From a virus: DNA of 43,800 nt. Shown in pieces: positions 22,368 through 31,722 of this stretch. Where the stretch lies: the IMG/VR virus record IMGVR_UViG_3300033153_006043, positions 1 to 43,800 of that record, one strand, 5' to 3'. Below the pieces are notes generated by a model. That model saw only the letters and a program-made list of their open reading frames with translations, was not told where the DNA came from and did no database searches. Position 1 is the stretch's first letter; the number at the start of each line of letters is the position of its first letter. The position numbers and the translations under genes were made by a program.

Positions 22368-22723
22368 AATTTAGCTCTATACGCTGTTACCGCCGCCTGC
22401 TTAAATTTGCCCTTACCGTTCGGATCAGAGAAGGCGGCCTGTAACTCCACACTGTTATCCCATAATATGTCCATAAGAGCGGCAAAGGCTTTTTTAGGTT
22501 CTGCTAATTCATTAGCCGCTATATCTTTTCCCGCATCCAGATCAGCTGTGGAGACAGGATCATAGTCGGAGCCGTTCCAAATTTGACGAGCGTCGCCGGG
22601 GGCTTTTGGTACTTCTTGAGCATCGGCAGGAATATCGGGATGGTCCAGCTCGTTACCTTCATTATCTAAAGGCATCTCGAAAGTACCAATAAATTTACCT
22701 TTACTATCTACATAGTGCTTCAT
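22364..22723 (-). CDS. Tail-fibre-associated hypothetical protein
   Basis: 119 residues from the ATG at 22723, preceded by a purine-rich GTGAGGGGGTGGG stretch; the frame extends 9 codons upstream but those overlap the fibre gene. Acidic and proline-rich first half (IPADAQEVPKAPGDARQIWN), helical second half. The position right after the fibre gene, where many phages carry a fibre assembly chaperone, suggests that role. No diagnostic motif seen. Confidence 0.55.
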   Translation of the reverse strand: MKHYVDSKGKFIGTFEMPLDNEGNELDHPDIPADAQEVPKAPGDARQIWNGSDYDPVSTADLDAGKDIAANELAEPKKAFAALMDILWDNSVELQAAFSDPNGKGKFKQAAVTAYRAKL

Positions 22724-23586
22724 GCCCACCCCCTCACAATTAATTTCCAATTAGCATCTGTTATGATGAAAGCTACGCCGGTAGTTTTATCAAATATAAA
22801 CCAGAGTCCAGCAGCCCCGCCGTATCGTATGTTTATGTTTGTTGCATCAGGTACAATAGACGCGCCACGAGAGCCTGTACCGACAATATCACCGTTATAC
22901 CCGATAACAACTTCATCGCCAATAGAATAGTCTCCTTCCGCTGTTTTACATATAAGACGTAATTGAATTAATGATGGGGGGGCCGGTAGCCCGTGTGCTA
23001 AAATCAAAGCCCCCGCAACTGTTAAAGTTTGTTCTGCACTTATAAAGGGCGCTCCCTTTAGCTCAAGATGAGCAGACGGTGCCGCTCGATATATTAATGT
23101 CTCGGGCTTTCCTGAAACAATTTGGCCCGCAACAGGATCAGACACACCGCCCTGTATCTTAATATTTAACACGCCAAGCCCCGCAGGATTTGCAGTAGAC
23201 GCACCTGTATTCGTATTAGCCGGAATAAAATTAAATTCTAAGCCATCAAATAAAGTCTGAGGGGCTTGCTGATTAGCTTGTATGTCAAGGATATACGCGT
23301 CAGCTGCACCACTATCGTCGTAGTTAAAAGCACGGCCTGATGCTAACTCGACGATCATTTGCATATATTGTGATACGAGGGCGGTATCAGGTACGCCACT
23401 TGCCGCTTGCCCACCAGCTCTCAGTAATGCTTGCTCAAGCCCGAAGCGGTCGTTAAGTTGATCTTTTTCAAGTGGGTAGCCGTCAAGAGCACCGGGGGCA
23501 GAAGAATTAACAGCTTCCCCCTCAGGGTACGCAGCTGTAGCCGGTAACGTACCGACAGGGTATTTAGCATTTTGGTCTAAAGCCAT
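22720..23586 (-). CDS. Probable tail fibre / receptor-binding protein
   Basis: 288 residues. AGGAGG sits about 9 bases before the ATG. The sequence is rich in Gly, Ala and Thr with short strands, typical of fibre or baseplate-appendage proteins; the N-terminal segment (NAKYPVGTLPATAAYPEGEA) probably anchors it to the baseplate. It follows the Mu gp48-like gene, the normal place for the fibre. It is short, so the phage may have only a small host-recognition appendage. Confidence 0.65.
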   Translation of the reverse strand: MALDQNAKYPVGTLPATAAYPEGEAVNSSAPGALDGYPLEKDQLNDRFGLEQALLRAGGQAASGVPDTALVSQYMQMIVELASGRAFNYDDSGAADAYILDIQANQQAPQTLFDGLEFNFIPANTNTGASTANPAGLGVLNIKIQGGVSDPVAGQIVSGKPETLIYRAAPSAHLELKGAPFISAEQTLTVAGALILAHGLPAPPSLIQLRLICKTAEGDYSIGDEVVIGYNGDIVGTGSRGASIVPDATNINIRYGGAAGLWFIFDKTTGVAFIITDANWKLIVRGWA

Positions 23587-23601
23587 GAGAATAGCCTCCT
23601 A

Positions 23602-24390
23602 TTAGCTGTATATTACCATCATAACCGCCCACGTATGCAATGGTTTTAAACGTAGGACAGTTTGTTCAAGTTCTATTTTACGCAATGCGGGCACTTGTGC
23701 CACTTCAATCGTGATAAGTTCACCTGATCCGCCGAAAGTTGCAGGACCTCCAACAAAAAATATGAGGGGCCAAGTCGCCGGATCTGCTGGGATATCGTAA
23801 TCTATCGGTACGTCTGTAAACCCTGCTTGTTCTGCCACTGCACCCGGCTCGCCTGCAAATGCTTCATCGCCGCCCGCAACAATGAGCCATACGGGTATAG
23901 TACGGATTGCATCGCCGTTTACTAACACTACCGCGATAAAGACTTCCGCCACTGCACTTGGCTCGCCTGCAAAAGACTCAAGCCCACCAGCAACGGTCGC
24001 AAACTTTGTCGCAAATTGTCGAGGATCAACGGCCGGATCATTCGAGTAAACAAATAAATCAAAGCCAGCCGCCTGCAATTCTCGCTCCATACGGTCGCGT
24101 GTACCTGCGGCCTGCTCGGCATTTATTCTAGCTGCTAATCGTGACCGACGCACAGCATCAGTCAATGTCGGATCGGGAACAACCCCGAAATCAATCTCTA
24201 ATTCCTCAAGCTGGCCTGTCAGCTCTGGATTGCGAACATTTGCGAGTGTTGTCAGGTTAGTGCGTACTGATTCCAAAGAATCGCCGATCCCTAAGAGCAG
24301 GCCTTCCATACCGCCGCCGATTTTTTGCGTCCAGGCAGATCCTCTCGGCCAGACTGCATCAATGGCTTTCTTTAAGAGAGGATTAGGCAT
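23602..24390 (-). CDS. Baseplate protein, Mu gp48 / YmfQ-like (DUF2313)
   Basis: 262 residues. MPNPLLKKAIDAVWPRGSAW, the Leu-rich helix (SLESVRTNLTTLANVRNPEL) and RRSRLAARINAEQAAGTRDR follow the YmfQ/gp48 family, which connects baseplate wedge and fibre. The C-terminal half has a strand-rich module repeated three times around AGG-xx-FAGEP/FGG, and ends with a conserved KPLHTWAVMMV segment. Overlaps the gp47-like gene by 8 bases. Confidence 0.82.
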   Translation of the reverse strand: MPNPLLKKAIDAVWPRGSAWTQKIGGGMEGLLLGIGDSLESVRTNLTTLANVRNPELTGQLEELEIDFGVVPDPTLTDAVRRSRLAARINAEQAAGTRDRMERELQAAGFDLFVYSNDPAVDPRQFATKFATVAGGLESFAGEPSAVAEVFIAVVLVNGDAIRTIPVWLIVAGGDEAFAGEPGAVAEQAGFTDVPIDYDIPADPATWPLIFFVGGPATFGGSGELITIEVAQVPALRKIELEQTVLRLKPLHTWAVMMVIYS

Positions 24391-25561
24391 AAGTTATTGG
24401 GCCTGTCTTAACTAGTTCACCTGGGCGTAGCTGGTACCTTGTTTCTAATAATAAAACATCGAAGCCAAATCGTACGGTAGTCGCTGATCCGCCTGTCGCA
24501 CGGAGTGCATCATCCACCACGCCGCCTATTGACGCCACGCTTAGTGTGTCATTTCTATCACCTTCAAAGTCTAAACCACCAACAAACATCAACACATTAG
24601 CAAAATACAGGTCGAGCGCATCCTCGATGTCTTGCTTGGCCTGCACCTCTTTTGACGGATCGACAAGTAAATTCTGAACCTCTATGAAGACTGATAAACG
24701 AGTGATTGATTCTACGAAGAGGGTCTCATCCGTTAGGCCTAGCGGCTGACGCTCAAAGCCCGTCTCAGGATCAGTCGTGATTGAGTCTCGTACATCATCG
24801 AGAAGGGCAGGCGGTGCAATGCCGTCAGGATCAATAGATGTTTGAGCCTCCACATATACTGTGCGCTCTGGGGGTTCAGATGTAACACCGGAACCGATAG
24901 GCTGACCGGCGTACGGATATGCACGCCGCACACCTTCGGTTTCTTCCGACCAAATCCGGTAGTCTGCAGCATTACCGCCGCCAGTAGTCACTCGCTGGGC
25001 AGTTAACACCCGCGATCTATATGTTTCCTGTTCTTCCTCATCGGCACCGGTTGTCGTTGTTCCGGTCACAGTGGCTGTAGTTGCAGCACCTGAGATCTGC
25101 GCGCTAATTGATAACGTCTCACCATTATTAAGATTGCCGACTGCGCCTGTCTCTTCACAGGTGAGCGATAAGGTAGCAACGCCAGCAGCGATCACAACAT
25201 CGGCCGCAGCAAAATACCGCAAGCCGTTAGATGCTGCGACCCATGAAATGGTTGAAGGTATATTGATGCCGTTAGTGCCGGTTACGTCCGCAGTCACAAC
25301 AGCTGCTATGGCTTTCTTTTTGACAATGCTGCGATCTGCTCCAATATTATCAAGATCTTCGTCTGTGGCTGTCAGAGCTAACGATTGCCTCGCCCTCTCA
25401 GCACCAAATTTATATAGACCCGTAATGACAAGCGAAACTGACCCAGCAATCACACGGTTAAAAGCTCGCGCTAATAGTGGGGAGATCTGATTGATACGGG
25501 CTTCGATATTTGCCAGTAATTGATCGAAAGATTCTTGCGTCGTTGGTATCTGGAAGGACAT
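24383..25561 (-). CDS. Baseplate J-like protein (Mu gp47)
   Basis: 392 residues. The N-terminal helix-rich part (LLANIEARINQISPLLARAF...) and TDEDLDNIGADR, then Thr/Val-rich tandem strands, EEEQETYRSRVL and the C-terminal helical/strand layout identify the baseplate J family. It builds the wedges that dock onto the hub. Its start touches the gp46-like stop, as in Mu. Confidence 0.9.
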   Translation of the reverse strand: MSFQIPTTQESFDQLLANIEARINQISPLLARAFNRVIAGSVSLVITGLYKFGAERARQSLALTATDEDLDNIGADRSIVKKKAIAAVVTADVTGTNGINIPSTISWVAASNGLRYFAAADVVIAAGVATLSLTCEETGAVGNLNNGETLSISAQISGAATTATVTGTTTTGADEEEQETYRSRVLTAQRVTTGGGNAADYRIWSEETEGVRRAYPYAGQPIGSGVTSEPPERTVYVEAQTSIDPDGIAPPALLDDVRDSITTDPETGFERQPLGLTDETLFVESITRLSVFIEVQNLLVDPSKEVQAKQDIEDALDLYFANVLMFVGGLDFEGDRNDTLSVASIGGVVDDALRATGGSATTVRFGFDVLLLETRYQLRPGELVKTGPITYA

Positions 25562-26001
25562 TATAGCCTCTCATTCGCTGGGTTGTTTGCTTGGTTGATC
25601 CAGTTGAGCCCTTCACGGGTCACTAAAAGCTCCCCAACATCTTGACCTGGTGGTGTGCGTCTGATAACAACGGCTAAACTTGAGCCCGCAGGATTGACCA
25701 CAGACACCGTGATACTCTCCGTCTTTGCATTAGGTGAAGCCAGTGCCAAGCGTGCCGAGTTCTCAATAGTTGCCAATTTAGACAGCGTTATCGAGCCTGT
25801 GGCTTGCTCTTCAAAATCAGAACCTATCTGCTGATCGTCTTCTAACAGTACGTTACCTGGCCAGCCAGGCTCTGTGAATAGCGCTATTAAATCATTATTC
25901 TCAAGGCCTGCATCCATAACAGGCTGACCGTCACGGTATACAAGATTTGCGCCGTCTTTATCGATTACAATACGGGGATCGCCATCATAATTATCTGTCA
26001 T
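25561..26001 (-). CDS. Baseplate wedge protein (Mu gp46)
   Basis: 146 residues. PGWPGNVLLEDDQQIGSDFE and the following helix (LSKLATIENSARLAL) are the GP46 signature, a gpW/T4 gp25-type wedge protein at the sheath-baseplate junction. The order gp45, gp46, gp47, gp48 is kept exactly as in Mu. Confidence 0.88.
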   Translation of the reverse strand: MTDNYDGDPRIVIDKDGANLVYRDGQPVMDAGLENNDLIALFTEPGWPGNVLLEDDQQIGSDFEEQATGSITLSKLATIENSARLALASPNAKTESITVSVVNPAGSSLAVVIRRTPPGQDVGELLVTREGLNWINQANNPANERL

Positions 26002-26495
26002 GACGGCATCTCGATAGTGTCGACTTTGGCACCTGATACATCCGCCGTGGAGGGGGTTGGTACGACTTCGCCAGAAAAGTGGCCAGCATGACTATCAAAA
26101 TCTGATTTTAATTGATTGAAAGCCGTCTCTAACGCATTGAAACGCACAGCAAAATCCCCGGTACCGTTAAGCTCCAGCTGCCCATCGGTGCGCCAATATA
26201 TTGTCGCTTTACGTGCGCCGCCATCTTGTGAGTATACGCGCCGCTCGCCCACATTTATGTCAGGCGGGATCAAGTCGTCGGCTGCTAAAGCAACAACCCA
26301 CGCGGGGCCAATTTGTACAAGTAGGACTTGTGCATCATCAGGCGGACTGGCTTCGTCGCCTGCATGAGTCATCAGTTCGACTGTCTGTACGTCATCAGGT
26401 CCCGAAATTTCAACTTGCAGCAGTATGACGTCACCTTCACCGTTACGGTTGGGTTTTATTTCTCGTCCTCGAACTGTGCCGATCCTAATTGTCAT
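25998..26495 (-). CDS. Baseplate spike (Mu gp45-like)
   Basis: 165 residues. N-terminal OB-like strands (VILLQVEISGPDDVQTVELM, PAWVVALAADDLIP), then ERRVYSQDGGARKATIYWRT and a beta-helical repeat region leading to the tip. This is the gp45 central spike, the membrane-piercing needle. It shares ATGA with the gp46-like gene. Confidence 0.85.
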   Translation of the reverse strand: MTIRIGTVRGREIKPNRNGEGDVILLQVEISGPDDVQTVELMTHAGDEASPPDDAQVLLVQIGPAWVVALAADDLIPPDINVGERRVYSQDGGARKATIYWRTDGQLELNGTGDFAVRFNALETAFNQLKSDFDSHAGHFSGEVVPTPSTADVSGAKVDTIEMPS

Positions 26496-26504
26496 TTTGG
26501 TAGT

Positions 26505-27716
26505 CTACTCGCTGAGCCAAGGTTCTACAATATCCGCGCCCGTGTATACCCCCGGCGGTACGAGATTAAGTGTTGTACCTTCACCGCCTGGCGCTTGGAC
26601 CATTTCAGTGGAACGGATCAACATCTCGAATCCGTCAGGCATAAAGAGCGTCGGGGAGATAAGCGTCACAGTTTGCCCCGGTGCCCATTCTTTGCCATTG
26701 GGTGCTTTAAACCCCTCGGCTTGTATTGGGATAGTCAGAGCGTCTGCTAATGCCTTAGTTTTGCGCCAGTCAGCTGCCTGCTGAGCCTCACCAGTTGTCG
26801 TGTCATTTCCTGAGAAAGTCATGAAGCGAGTCACGGGAACGGCTTTATCAACAGCCGTCGCATTGGTTGAGGGGTCGCCAGGTGTCTGACTTAAAAATAT
26901 ATAAGCATTAAAACGCGCACGGCCGTCAAAGCCCGCCTCAAATCCTGAAAACCCGGGCGTGCCCTCCTCAATAGTGCCAACAGACTCCCCCTCGCCCGTC
27001 ACTTTAAATATGCGGAGAGCCCCGTCAGGATCTGAATTGATAAGCGCGCCACGTTGAGATGATAGCTCGAGAAGATGATCGCCCGCCCGTTGTGCCGAGG
27101 TTGCGGTCACACGATCAAATTTCCCGTCAGTTTCAAGATCTGATTCTACTTTCAGATTAAACGGGGCTGCCACTTCTTTGACCCGTTGGCTGAGTGTCAC
27201 ATTATTGGACTCATAAGGTGCCTTGAGCGTTGAATCAATTAAATCCGCTGCAAACGACCACCCCTCGAGGTTTAATTCACTGCGTCCGCCAAGACCGGGA
27301 GCCGTTCCGTATACTCTGCCCGCAATAGCTAAAGTACTATTAATAAACACACTTGCATCGGCATAGCGATATGGACGGATCAAAGCGTCAAGCGCGGGGT
27401 CGTCACCTAACTGCCATGCGATAGTCGCTGTCCAGCCATTAGCTATTGAGTCTAAGGATCGCATGATCCTCATATTCTCTGTTGGTATTTCACGGCCGCC
27501 TATGAATAGGCCTAGACCGTCAGTGCTCGGCGTGAAAGCTGTCAAATCCTCATCAGGCGGAAGGATAAGCACAACACCAGGGGAGACAATGATCGACGGG
27601 TTAGCCCGTATTATTTCTGCAGATCGACCAGCATCACCGTACGCAGTGGCCGCAATACGTTCAATAGTGTCACCGTTTTGGACAGTATATTGCGTGCCCG
27701 GTGTCGGCTTAGACAT
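26505..27716 (-). CDS. Baseplate hub (Mu gp44/gpP, gpD-like) with N-terminal LysM
   Basis: 403 residues. Residues 8-57 are a LysM-like domain (YTVQNGDTIERIAATAYGD). The remainder, with GREIPTENMRIMRSLDSIAN, NLEGWSFAADLIDST and a C-terminal VTLISPTLFMPDGFEMLI-type fold, is the hub/late-control gpD group that encircles the spike. The LysM piece is normal for this group and stabilises tail-tip assembly. Overlaps the DNA_circ_N gene by 8 bases. Confidence 0.87.
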   Translation of the reverse strand: MSKPTPGTQYTVQNGDTIERIAATAYGDAGRSAEIIRANPSIIVSPGVVLILPPDEDLTAFTPSTDGLGLFIGGREIPTENMRIMRSLDSIANGWTATIAWQLGDDPALDALIRPYRYADASVFINSTLAIAGRVYGTAPGLGGRSELNLEGWSFAADLIDSTLKAPYESNNVTLSQRVKEVAAPFNLKVESDLETDGKFDRVTATSAQRAGDHLLELSSQRGALINSDPDGALRIFKVTGEGESVGTIEEGTPGFSGFEAGFDGRARFNAYIFLSQTPGDPSTNATAVDKAVPVTRFMTFSGNDTTTGEAQQAADWRKTKALADALTIPIQAEGFKAPNGKEWAPGQTVTLISPTLFMPDGFEMLIRSTEMVQAPGGEGTTLNLVPPGVYTGADIVEPWLSE

Positions 27717-28971
27717 ATACTACGACCTCACGTCCTGCAGGCAGCAATAAAATATCATTAGCTTTTAATTCATTTGATGTTATGAATAGGTCAAAATTGC
27801 TGTCCTCGTCTCCGAGTTCGCCATATTCTGTGATGGTAATCTCGATAGGCGCACGCTCTCTGTCAAGCGTGAAGCGTTTTTCAATAGCCAGGTTAAACGA
27901 CGCCTCAAGCAGATATCGAGTAGCGCCTGCGGTAATCTGTGCAGATTCCACAAAGCTAGTGGACTGACTAAAATATTGTTGATCAACTCTTAGTGTCTCA
28001 AATTGGTTTTGTGCCACATCCAGTGAATCGGTAATTGTTTGAAACTGTAACGATAGCAAGTCAGCGGCTTCCAAAGCCTGTGCCCGTGTATCCAGCGTAT
28101 TTGCCGAGCTAACTAATGCCATGGATGAATTGGCTGATGTCAGGAAGATCTCACGGATTGCCAGTATGTTGAGATAATTCTGATCAGCCTCTTCATCTGG
28201 TAAGACTGAGATCTGATCAATAAAATCAGCGAACGGCTTCAAAGTTTGAAGCATATCTCCAGTAACTTTTGAAGGTGTGCGCATAACTGCCTGGATCTGG
28301 CCGCCTAAAACTGTCAAATCGAGCGGCGTGGTGCTCAAAGTATCTGCTATGCCGCGACGGATCCCAGCTGCCTCAGCAGCGAGACCGCCAGAGGTTTCTA
28401 ATAGTGACGCAACTGTCTTGTCATACACTGAGAGCGTTGTCTCGGTGGCATTCTTTATCGCATTAACTTCCTCGACTGATTGCTGATCAGCCACTATAGT
28501 CATTTGAGAGAGCGCGACATCGTCTATATTTCGGGACTGACTACGAATAAAAGCTGCCAGTTGTGCGGTCGAAACAACTGAGGCCGGTGAGACGGGCTGC
28601 AGCCATTCTGTGTCAAATACGGTGATACTGCCTGATTCAGTCGGCTCTATGTTTTCAGTGACAGTCAAAGGCTGCAAAGTCAACATACCTTTAGTCGGAT
28701 GCTGTATTTGCCATGTTCCGCGTGCCGTGAATGCATCAAAAAACCGCGAGGATTCGAGGTCATTATCAGGCCCATCGAAGTGTAATTTAAGTGGGTAACG
28801 TGTACCTGCCAGGCCTAAATCTTGAAGGACTGCGCCGTCAAATTTTGGATAGGTAAAAATACCGAGTTTTTTCTGGACAGATCGGGAATTGCCGATCCAT
28901 TTTGCCGAAAAGACCTCGCCATCAGGCGATGTCAGCTTAATTGTTCCTTGAACTCTATCTGACCAGCTCAC
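27709..28971 (-). CDS. Tail/DNA circularisation protein (Mu gpN-like, DNA_circ_N)
   Basis: 420 residues. N-terminus DRVQGTIKLTSPDGEVFSAK, LGIFTYPKFDGAVLQDLG and RYPLKLHFDGPDND are the DNA_circ_N signature; the middle is a long helical region. In Mu this protein is part of the baseplate hub beneath the tape measure, despite the old name. Shares ATGA with the tape measure gene. Confidence 0.88.
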   Translation of the reverse strand: MSWSDRVQGTIKLTSPDGEVFSAKWIGNSRSVQKKLGIFTYPKFDGAVLQDLGLAGTRYPLKLHFDGPDNDLESSRFFDAFTARGTWQIQHPTKGMLTLQPLTVTENIEPTESGSITVFDTEWLQPVSPASVVSTAQLAAFIRSQSRNIDDVALSQMTIVADQQSVEEVNAIKNATETTLSVYDKTVASLLETSGGLAAEAAGIRRGIADTLSTTPLDLTVLGGQIQAVMRTPSKVTGDMLQTLKPFADFIDQISVLPDEEADQNYLNILAIREIFLTSANSSMALVSSANTLDTRAQALEAADLLSLQFQTITDSLDVAQNQFETLRVDQQYFSQSTSFVESAQITAGATRYLLEASFNLAIEKRFTLDRERAPIEITITEYGELGDEDSNFDLFITSNELKANDILLLPAGREVVVYV

Positions 28972-30719
28972 GGGTTAGCACCCGCTAACTCTATGCGGAC
29001 AGGTGGCGCTCCTTTTGTTTCACCGGATACCGTCGATCCTTCTGGCGCGCCTGCGATATTTAACTGGCCATTAAATTGCACTTGTTGAGCGGCTATGTTT
29101 GCGGTGTTAGGTGCCTGACGTGTAGCTATATCAACAGTCTTTTTGACTTCCACCTCGTCGTCACCGAAAAAGTTAGCAACAGCATCAAAAATACCAAAAC
29201 CACTTTTAAATGCTTTGACAACAGCGTCCCAGTTATCAAACAGCAGTACAAGGCCGGCAACGAGCAGGCCAACCGCCGCAGCCACTAATCCGATAGGGTT
29301 TGCCATCATAACGATATTAAGTAGGCCTTGTGCAATTCCAACGGTTCTCAATGCCGCAGCAAAAGCTAAGAAAGTCTTAATTTTTGAGGCCAAAGCAAAG
29401 GCAATAAAAACAGCATTATAGGTAACAAAAGCTGCTGCTATACCGAGAATAACCCCTCTGAACGGCCGCAATGTATCTAAAAGACTGTTAAAACTGGCGA
29501 TCATTGCGGGGATATTTATACCCCGTACGAACTCGGTCAGACTGGTAATAGCCGGCCCGATCTTATTTTTGAATGTATCAAAGAATTGAAACCCTAACTC
29601 GATCAATGCTGAGTTGAGTCCTTTAAGTTGATTCCCAATAGACTGACGGATAATATCGGCCATTGTTTTGGATGCGCCGGCTGAGTCAATCAGACTATCA
29701 CGGTATACCCGTAATTCTTTCGTACCTTTTTGTAAGAGTATGTTAACGCCTCCGACTGCTCGTGCACCAAAAACTTCGGCAAGAGCGGCTGACTTATCGA
29801 CGGTGCCGTTCATTTTCTTAAGACCTGTTTCGAAATCAGCAAGAATGTCAATGATATCCCTGAAATTTCCGTCCCCGTCTTTTATTTTAACCCCTAATTT
29901 ATCTATAACTTTAGTAGCGGCGGGGGTGGCATTTGAAAGTCGAAGCATTACGTTCCTAAGGACTGTGCCCGCTCTGCCCCCTTTAATGGTTGAATCGGCC
30001 ATCACGCCGGCTAATGCTGAAAACGTCTCCATACTTTGCCCGGTCGCAGTGAACTGGACGCCGCCCTCAGATACCGCCTCAAAGAGTTGCTCCATGTTCG
30101 TATTGGCTGTGGTGGTTGCTTTTGCAAATACGTCGTTGACACGGGCTAAGTTTAAGGTCAACTGAGCCGTGTCTTTGGTCATGAGGCCGAAAGCACCCAG
30201 AGAATCAGACGCGATGTCTGTCGCTCGGGCTAGATCTACCTTTCCGGCAGTAGCGAGATCAACTACGCCAGGGAGTGCAGACATTGCTTGTTCCGCATTA
30301 AAACCTGCCACAGCTAGGAACTCAAGACCACTTGCGGCTTGTGTTGCTGAGAATTCAGTCGACGCACCGACATCTCGTGCTGTCTGCTTTAGAGCTTCGA
30401 GAGTTTTAATACCTTCTTGGGTGTTAAGGTTTAGCCCTTTAAATTTAGCCGACGCTGAAACGATAGCAGCATCGTAGTCAATAAATTCTGTAGTAACGGC
30501 CCGCAGGCCATCTCGGAGTGCACGCAGGCCGCCCCTGATCACATCAGTGACAAGAATGCCTTTGACGATATCGCCGAACCGTGAACCGGATCGGGATGCT
30601 TTGCGGAAAGCCTTGTCAGCGTTATCGCCAAAAAAGCCCGCCTGCTTCCCCATCTTACCGAAAACAGCAGAGACCCCATCTTTAGCTTTGAATACCGTTG
30701 ATACTGCAAAACTAGGCAT
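28968..30719 (-). CDS. Tape measure protein (TP901 family)
   Basis: 583 residues. The N-terminal TP901 core (FKAKDGVSAVFGKMGKQAG; GASTEFSATQAASGLEFLAV; GGRAGTVLRNVMLRLSNATP) sets it in the TP901 family. Residues about 400-490 carry hydrophobic segments, the usual membrane-active part used for DNA entry. Using the rough 1.5 angstrom per residue rule, tail length would be near 85-90 nm, short for a myovirus. Starts inside the end of the frameshifted chaperone ORF. Confidence 0.9.
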   Translation of the reverse strand: MPSFAVSTVFKAKDGVSAVFGKMGKQAGFFGDNADKAFRKASRSGSRFGDIVKGILVTDVIRGGLRALRDGLRAVTTEFIDYDAAIVSASAKFKGLNLNTQEGIKTLEALKQTARDVGASTEFSATQAASGLEFLAVAGFNAEQAMSALPGVVDLATAGKVDLARATDIASDSLGAFGLMTKDTAQLTLNLARVNDVFAKATTTANTNMEQLFEAVSEGGVQFTATGQSMETFSALAGVMADSTIKGGRAGTVLRNVMLRLSNATPAATKVIDKLGVKIKDGDGNFRDIIDILADFETGLKKMNGTVDKSAALAEVFGARAVGGVNILLQKGTKELRVYRDSLIDSAGASKTMADIIRQSIGNQLKGLNSALIELGFQFFDTFKNKIGPAITSLTEFVRGINIPAMIASFNSLLDTLRPFRGVILGIAAAFVTYNAVFIAFALASKIKTFLAFAAALRTVGIAQGLLNIVMMANPIGLVAAAVGLLVAGLVLLFDNWDAVVKAFKSGFGIFDAVANFFGDDEVEVKKTVDIATRQAPNTANIAAQQVQFNGQLNIAGAPEGSTVSGETKGAPPVRIELAGANP

Positions 30720-30903
30720 TACCGTTTTTCTCCGTTACTGACTTTTCTGCAGCATTATAAATATCATGCCACCCGGACCAATACTTTAGACTGCGATAGC
30801 CCATTGTTTCAATCTCAGACGGCGAACCGCCACGAAAAAAGATATTGCCCATCCATTGATCGACGCGCTGGATTACGCTAGAAGAAAAACAGTACCGAGG
30901 CAC
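30712..30903 (-). CDS. Frameshift extension of tail assembly chaperone (T-domain)
   Basis: An ORF of 63 codons overlapping the end of the chaperone gene in the -1 frame. Its body (VIQRVDQWMGNIFF, then SEIETMGYRSLKYWSGWHDI) has the aromatic pattern of the T half of lambda gpGT-type chaperones. It has no good independent start: the only candidate is a GTG without a ribosome site. A -1 shift at 30889-30882 would join residues 1-142 of the upstream protein to 57 residues here, giving about 199 residues. Confidence 0.75.
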   Translation of the reverse strand: MPRYCFSSSVIQRVDQWMGNIFFRGGSPSEIETMGYRSLKYWSGWHDIYNAAEKSVTEKNGNA

Positions 30904-31310
30904 TCCACTACGGACAGATCATGGCTTTTTAACTGAGTGACTCCCGCCTCACCTACCCCGCATAGTGACCCCATAAGCGCATAAGCTTTACCGTAACTAT
31001 CGTTCTCGCCCTTATTACCCATAGCGACTTTGGCTTTGCCATCAATTTCACGGTACACCAGCTGCTCACCATTACGGGTGTTCTGAACAACTGTAATGAC
31101 ATTATTGCTGTTAACGCCTATTTCAATGCGCCCTAAGCGAACAGATTTAAGTAGTTTTAAATCAGTAGCTTTCAGGGCGTTGCCCTGCTCTTTGGGCAGT
31201 TCGTCAAAATCAATCTCATAGTACGCATAAAGCATATCAAGCTGTGCTCTTGCGGCATCGCTTCCGATTTTAAACTTAGAATCTGCAAGTTTTGTGACTT
31301 TATCTACCAT
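30873..31310 (-). CDS. Tail assembly chaperone (Mu gp41-like, G-domain)
   Basis: 145 residues between tube and tape measure, the fixed position of the gpG-type chaperone that holds the tape measure during tail assembly. Helical N-terminus (DAARAQLDMLYAYYEIDFDE, LKATDLKLLKSVRLG) and mixed C-terminus. Ends in a T-run where a -1 shift can add the T-domain. Known Mu-type phages use the same arrangement, though Mu itself is reported to use -2. Confidence 0.8.
   Translation of the reverse strand: MVDKVTKLADSKFKIGSDAARAQLDMLYAYYEIDFDELPKEQGNALKATDLKLLKSVRLGRIEIGVNSNNVITVVQNTRNGEQLVYREIDGKAKVAMGNKGENDSYGKAYALMGSLCGVGEAGVTQLKSHDLSVVECLGTVFLLA
30882..30890 (-). other. Candidate -1 frameshift site in the chaperone gene
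   Basis: Leftward codons GTT TTT CTT (30890-30882) with a run of five T. TTT can re-pair after a -1 slip; the CTT to TCT pairing is poorer, so this is not a canonical heptamer. Slippage here exits into the T-domain frame 3 codons before the zero-frame stop. Confidence 0.5.
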
Positions 31311-31335
31311 ATCGTTCTCCAGTAATTAATTGTGA

Positions 31336-31710
31336 TTATTCTACTAAGAAAGGCTGCCACCCTTGATCTGGGATCAAAGTAACGTCGCGGCGATTTTCTT
31401 CTGTCTCACGGTTATCAAGATTGATCTGGCCAACAGCACGATAGACATCGCCGCTGCCCAATTCATAGGACATAGGGAAATTGATCGTGCGCTTAGATAA
31501 CCCCAATAACAGCTCGTTTTGAGAAGATGTTACAATCAAAGTCACACTTTCAACCTGTTCAGTTTGAAGTGTTTTTTTCATCATAACGCCACCTGTGTGC
31601 CGCACACCTTCGGTAAGTACGGGCGGCGTTTGTGCAAGGTTCGCATCAAAAGCAGCATTAAATGTAACGCCATCAAGCGTCACCCGGCGAATTGTTCCTG
31701 ATACAGACAT
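31336..31710 (-). CDS. Tail tube protein (Mu gpM-like)
   Basis: 124 residues. VSGTIRRVTLDGVTFNAAFD and the QVESVTLIVTSSQNELLLGL, DVYRAVGQINLDNRETEENR strands fit the Mu tail tube family, a beta-barrel that polymerises inside the sheath. It follows the sheath gene by 12 bases and precedes the chaperone. Confidence 0.87.
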   Translation of the reverse strand: MSVSGTIRRVTLDGVTFNAAFDANLAQTPPVLTEGVRHTGGVMMKKTLQTEQVESVTLIVTSSQNELLLGLSKRTINFPMSYELGSGDVYRAVGQINLDNRETEENRRDVTLIPDQGWQPFLVE

Positions 31711-31722
31711 AATCCTGTCTCC

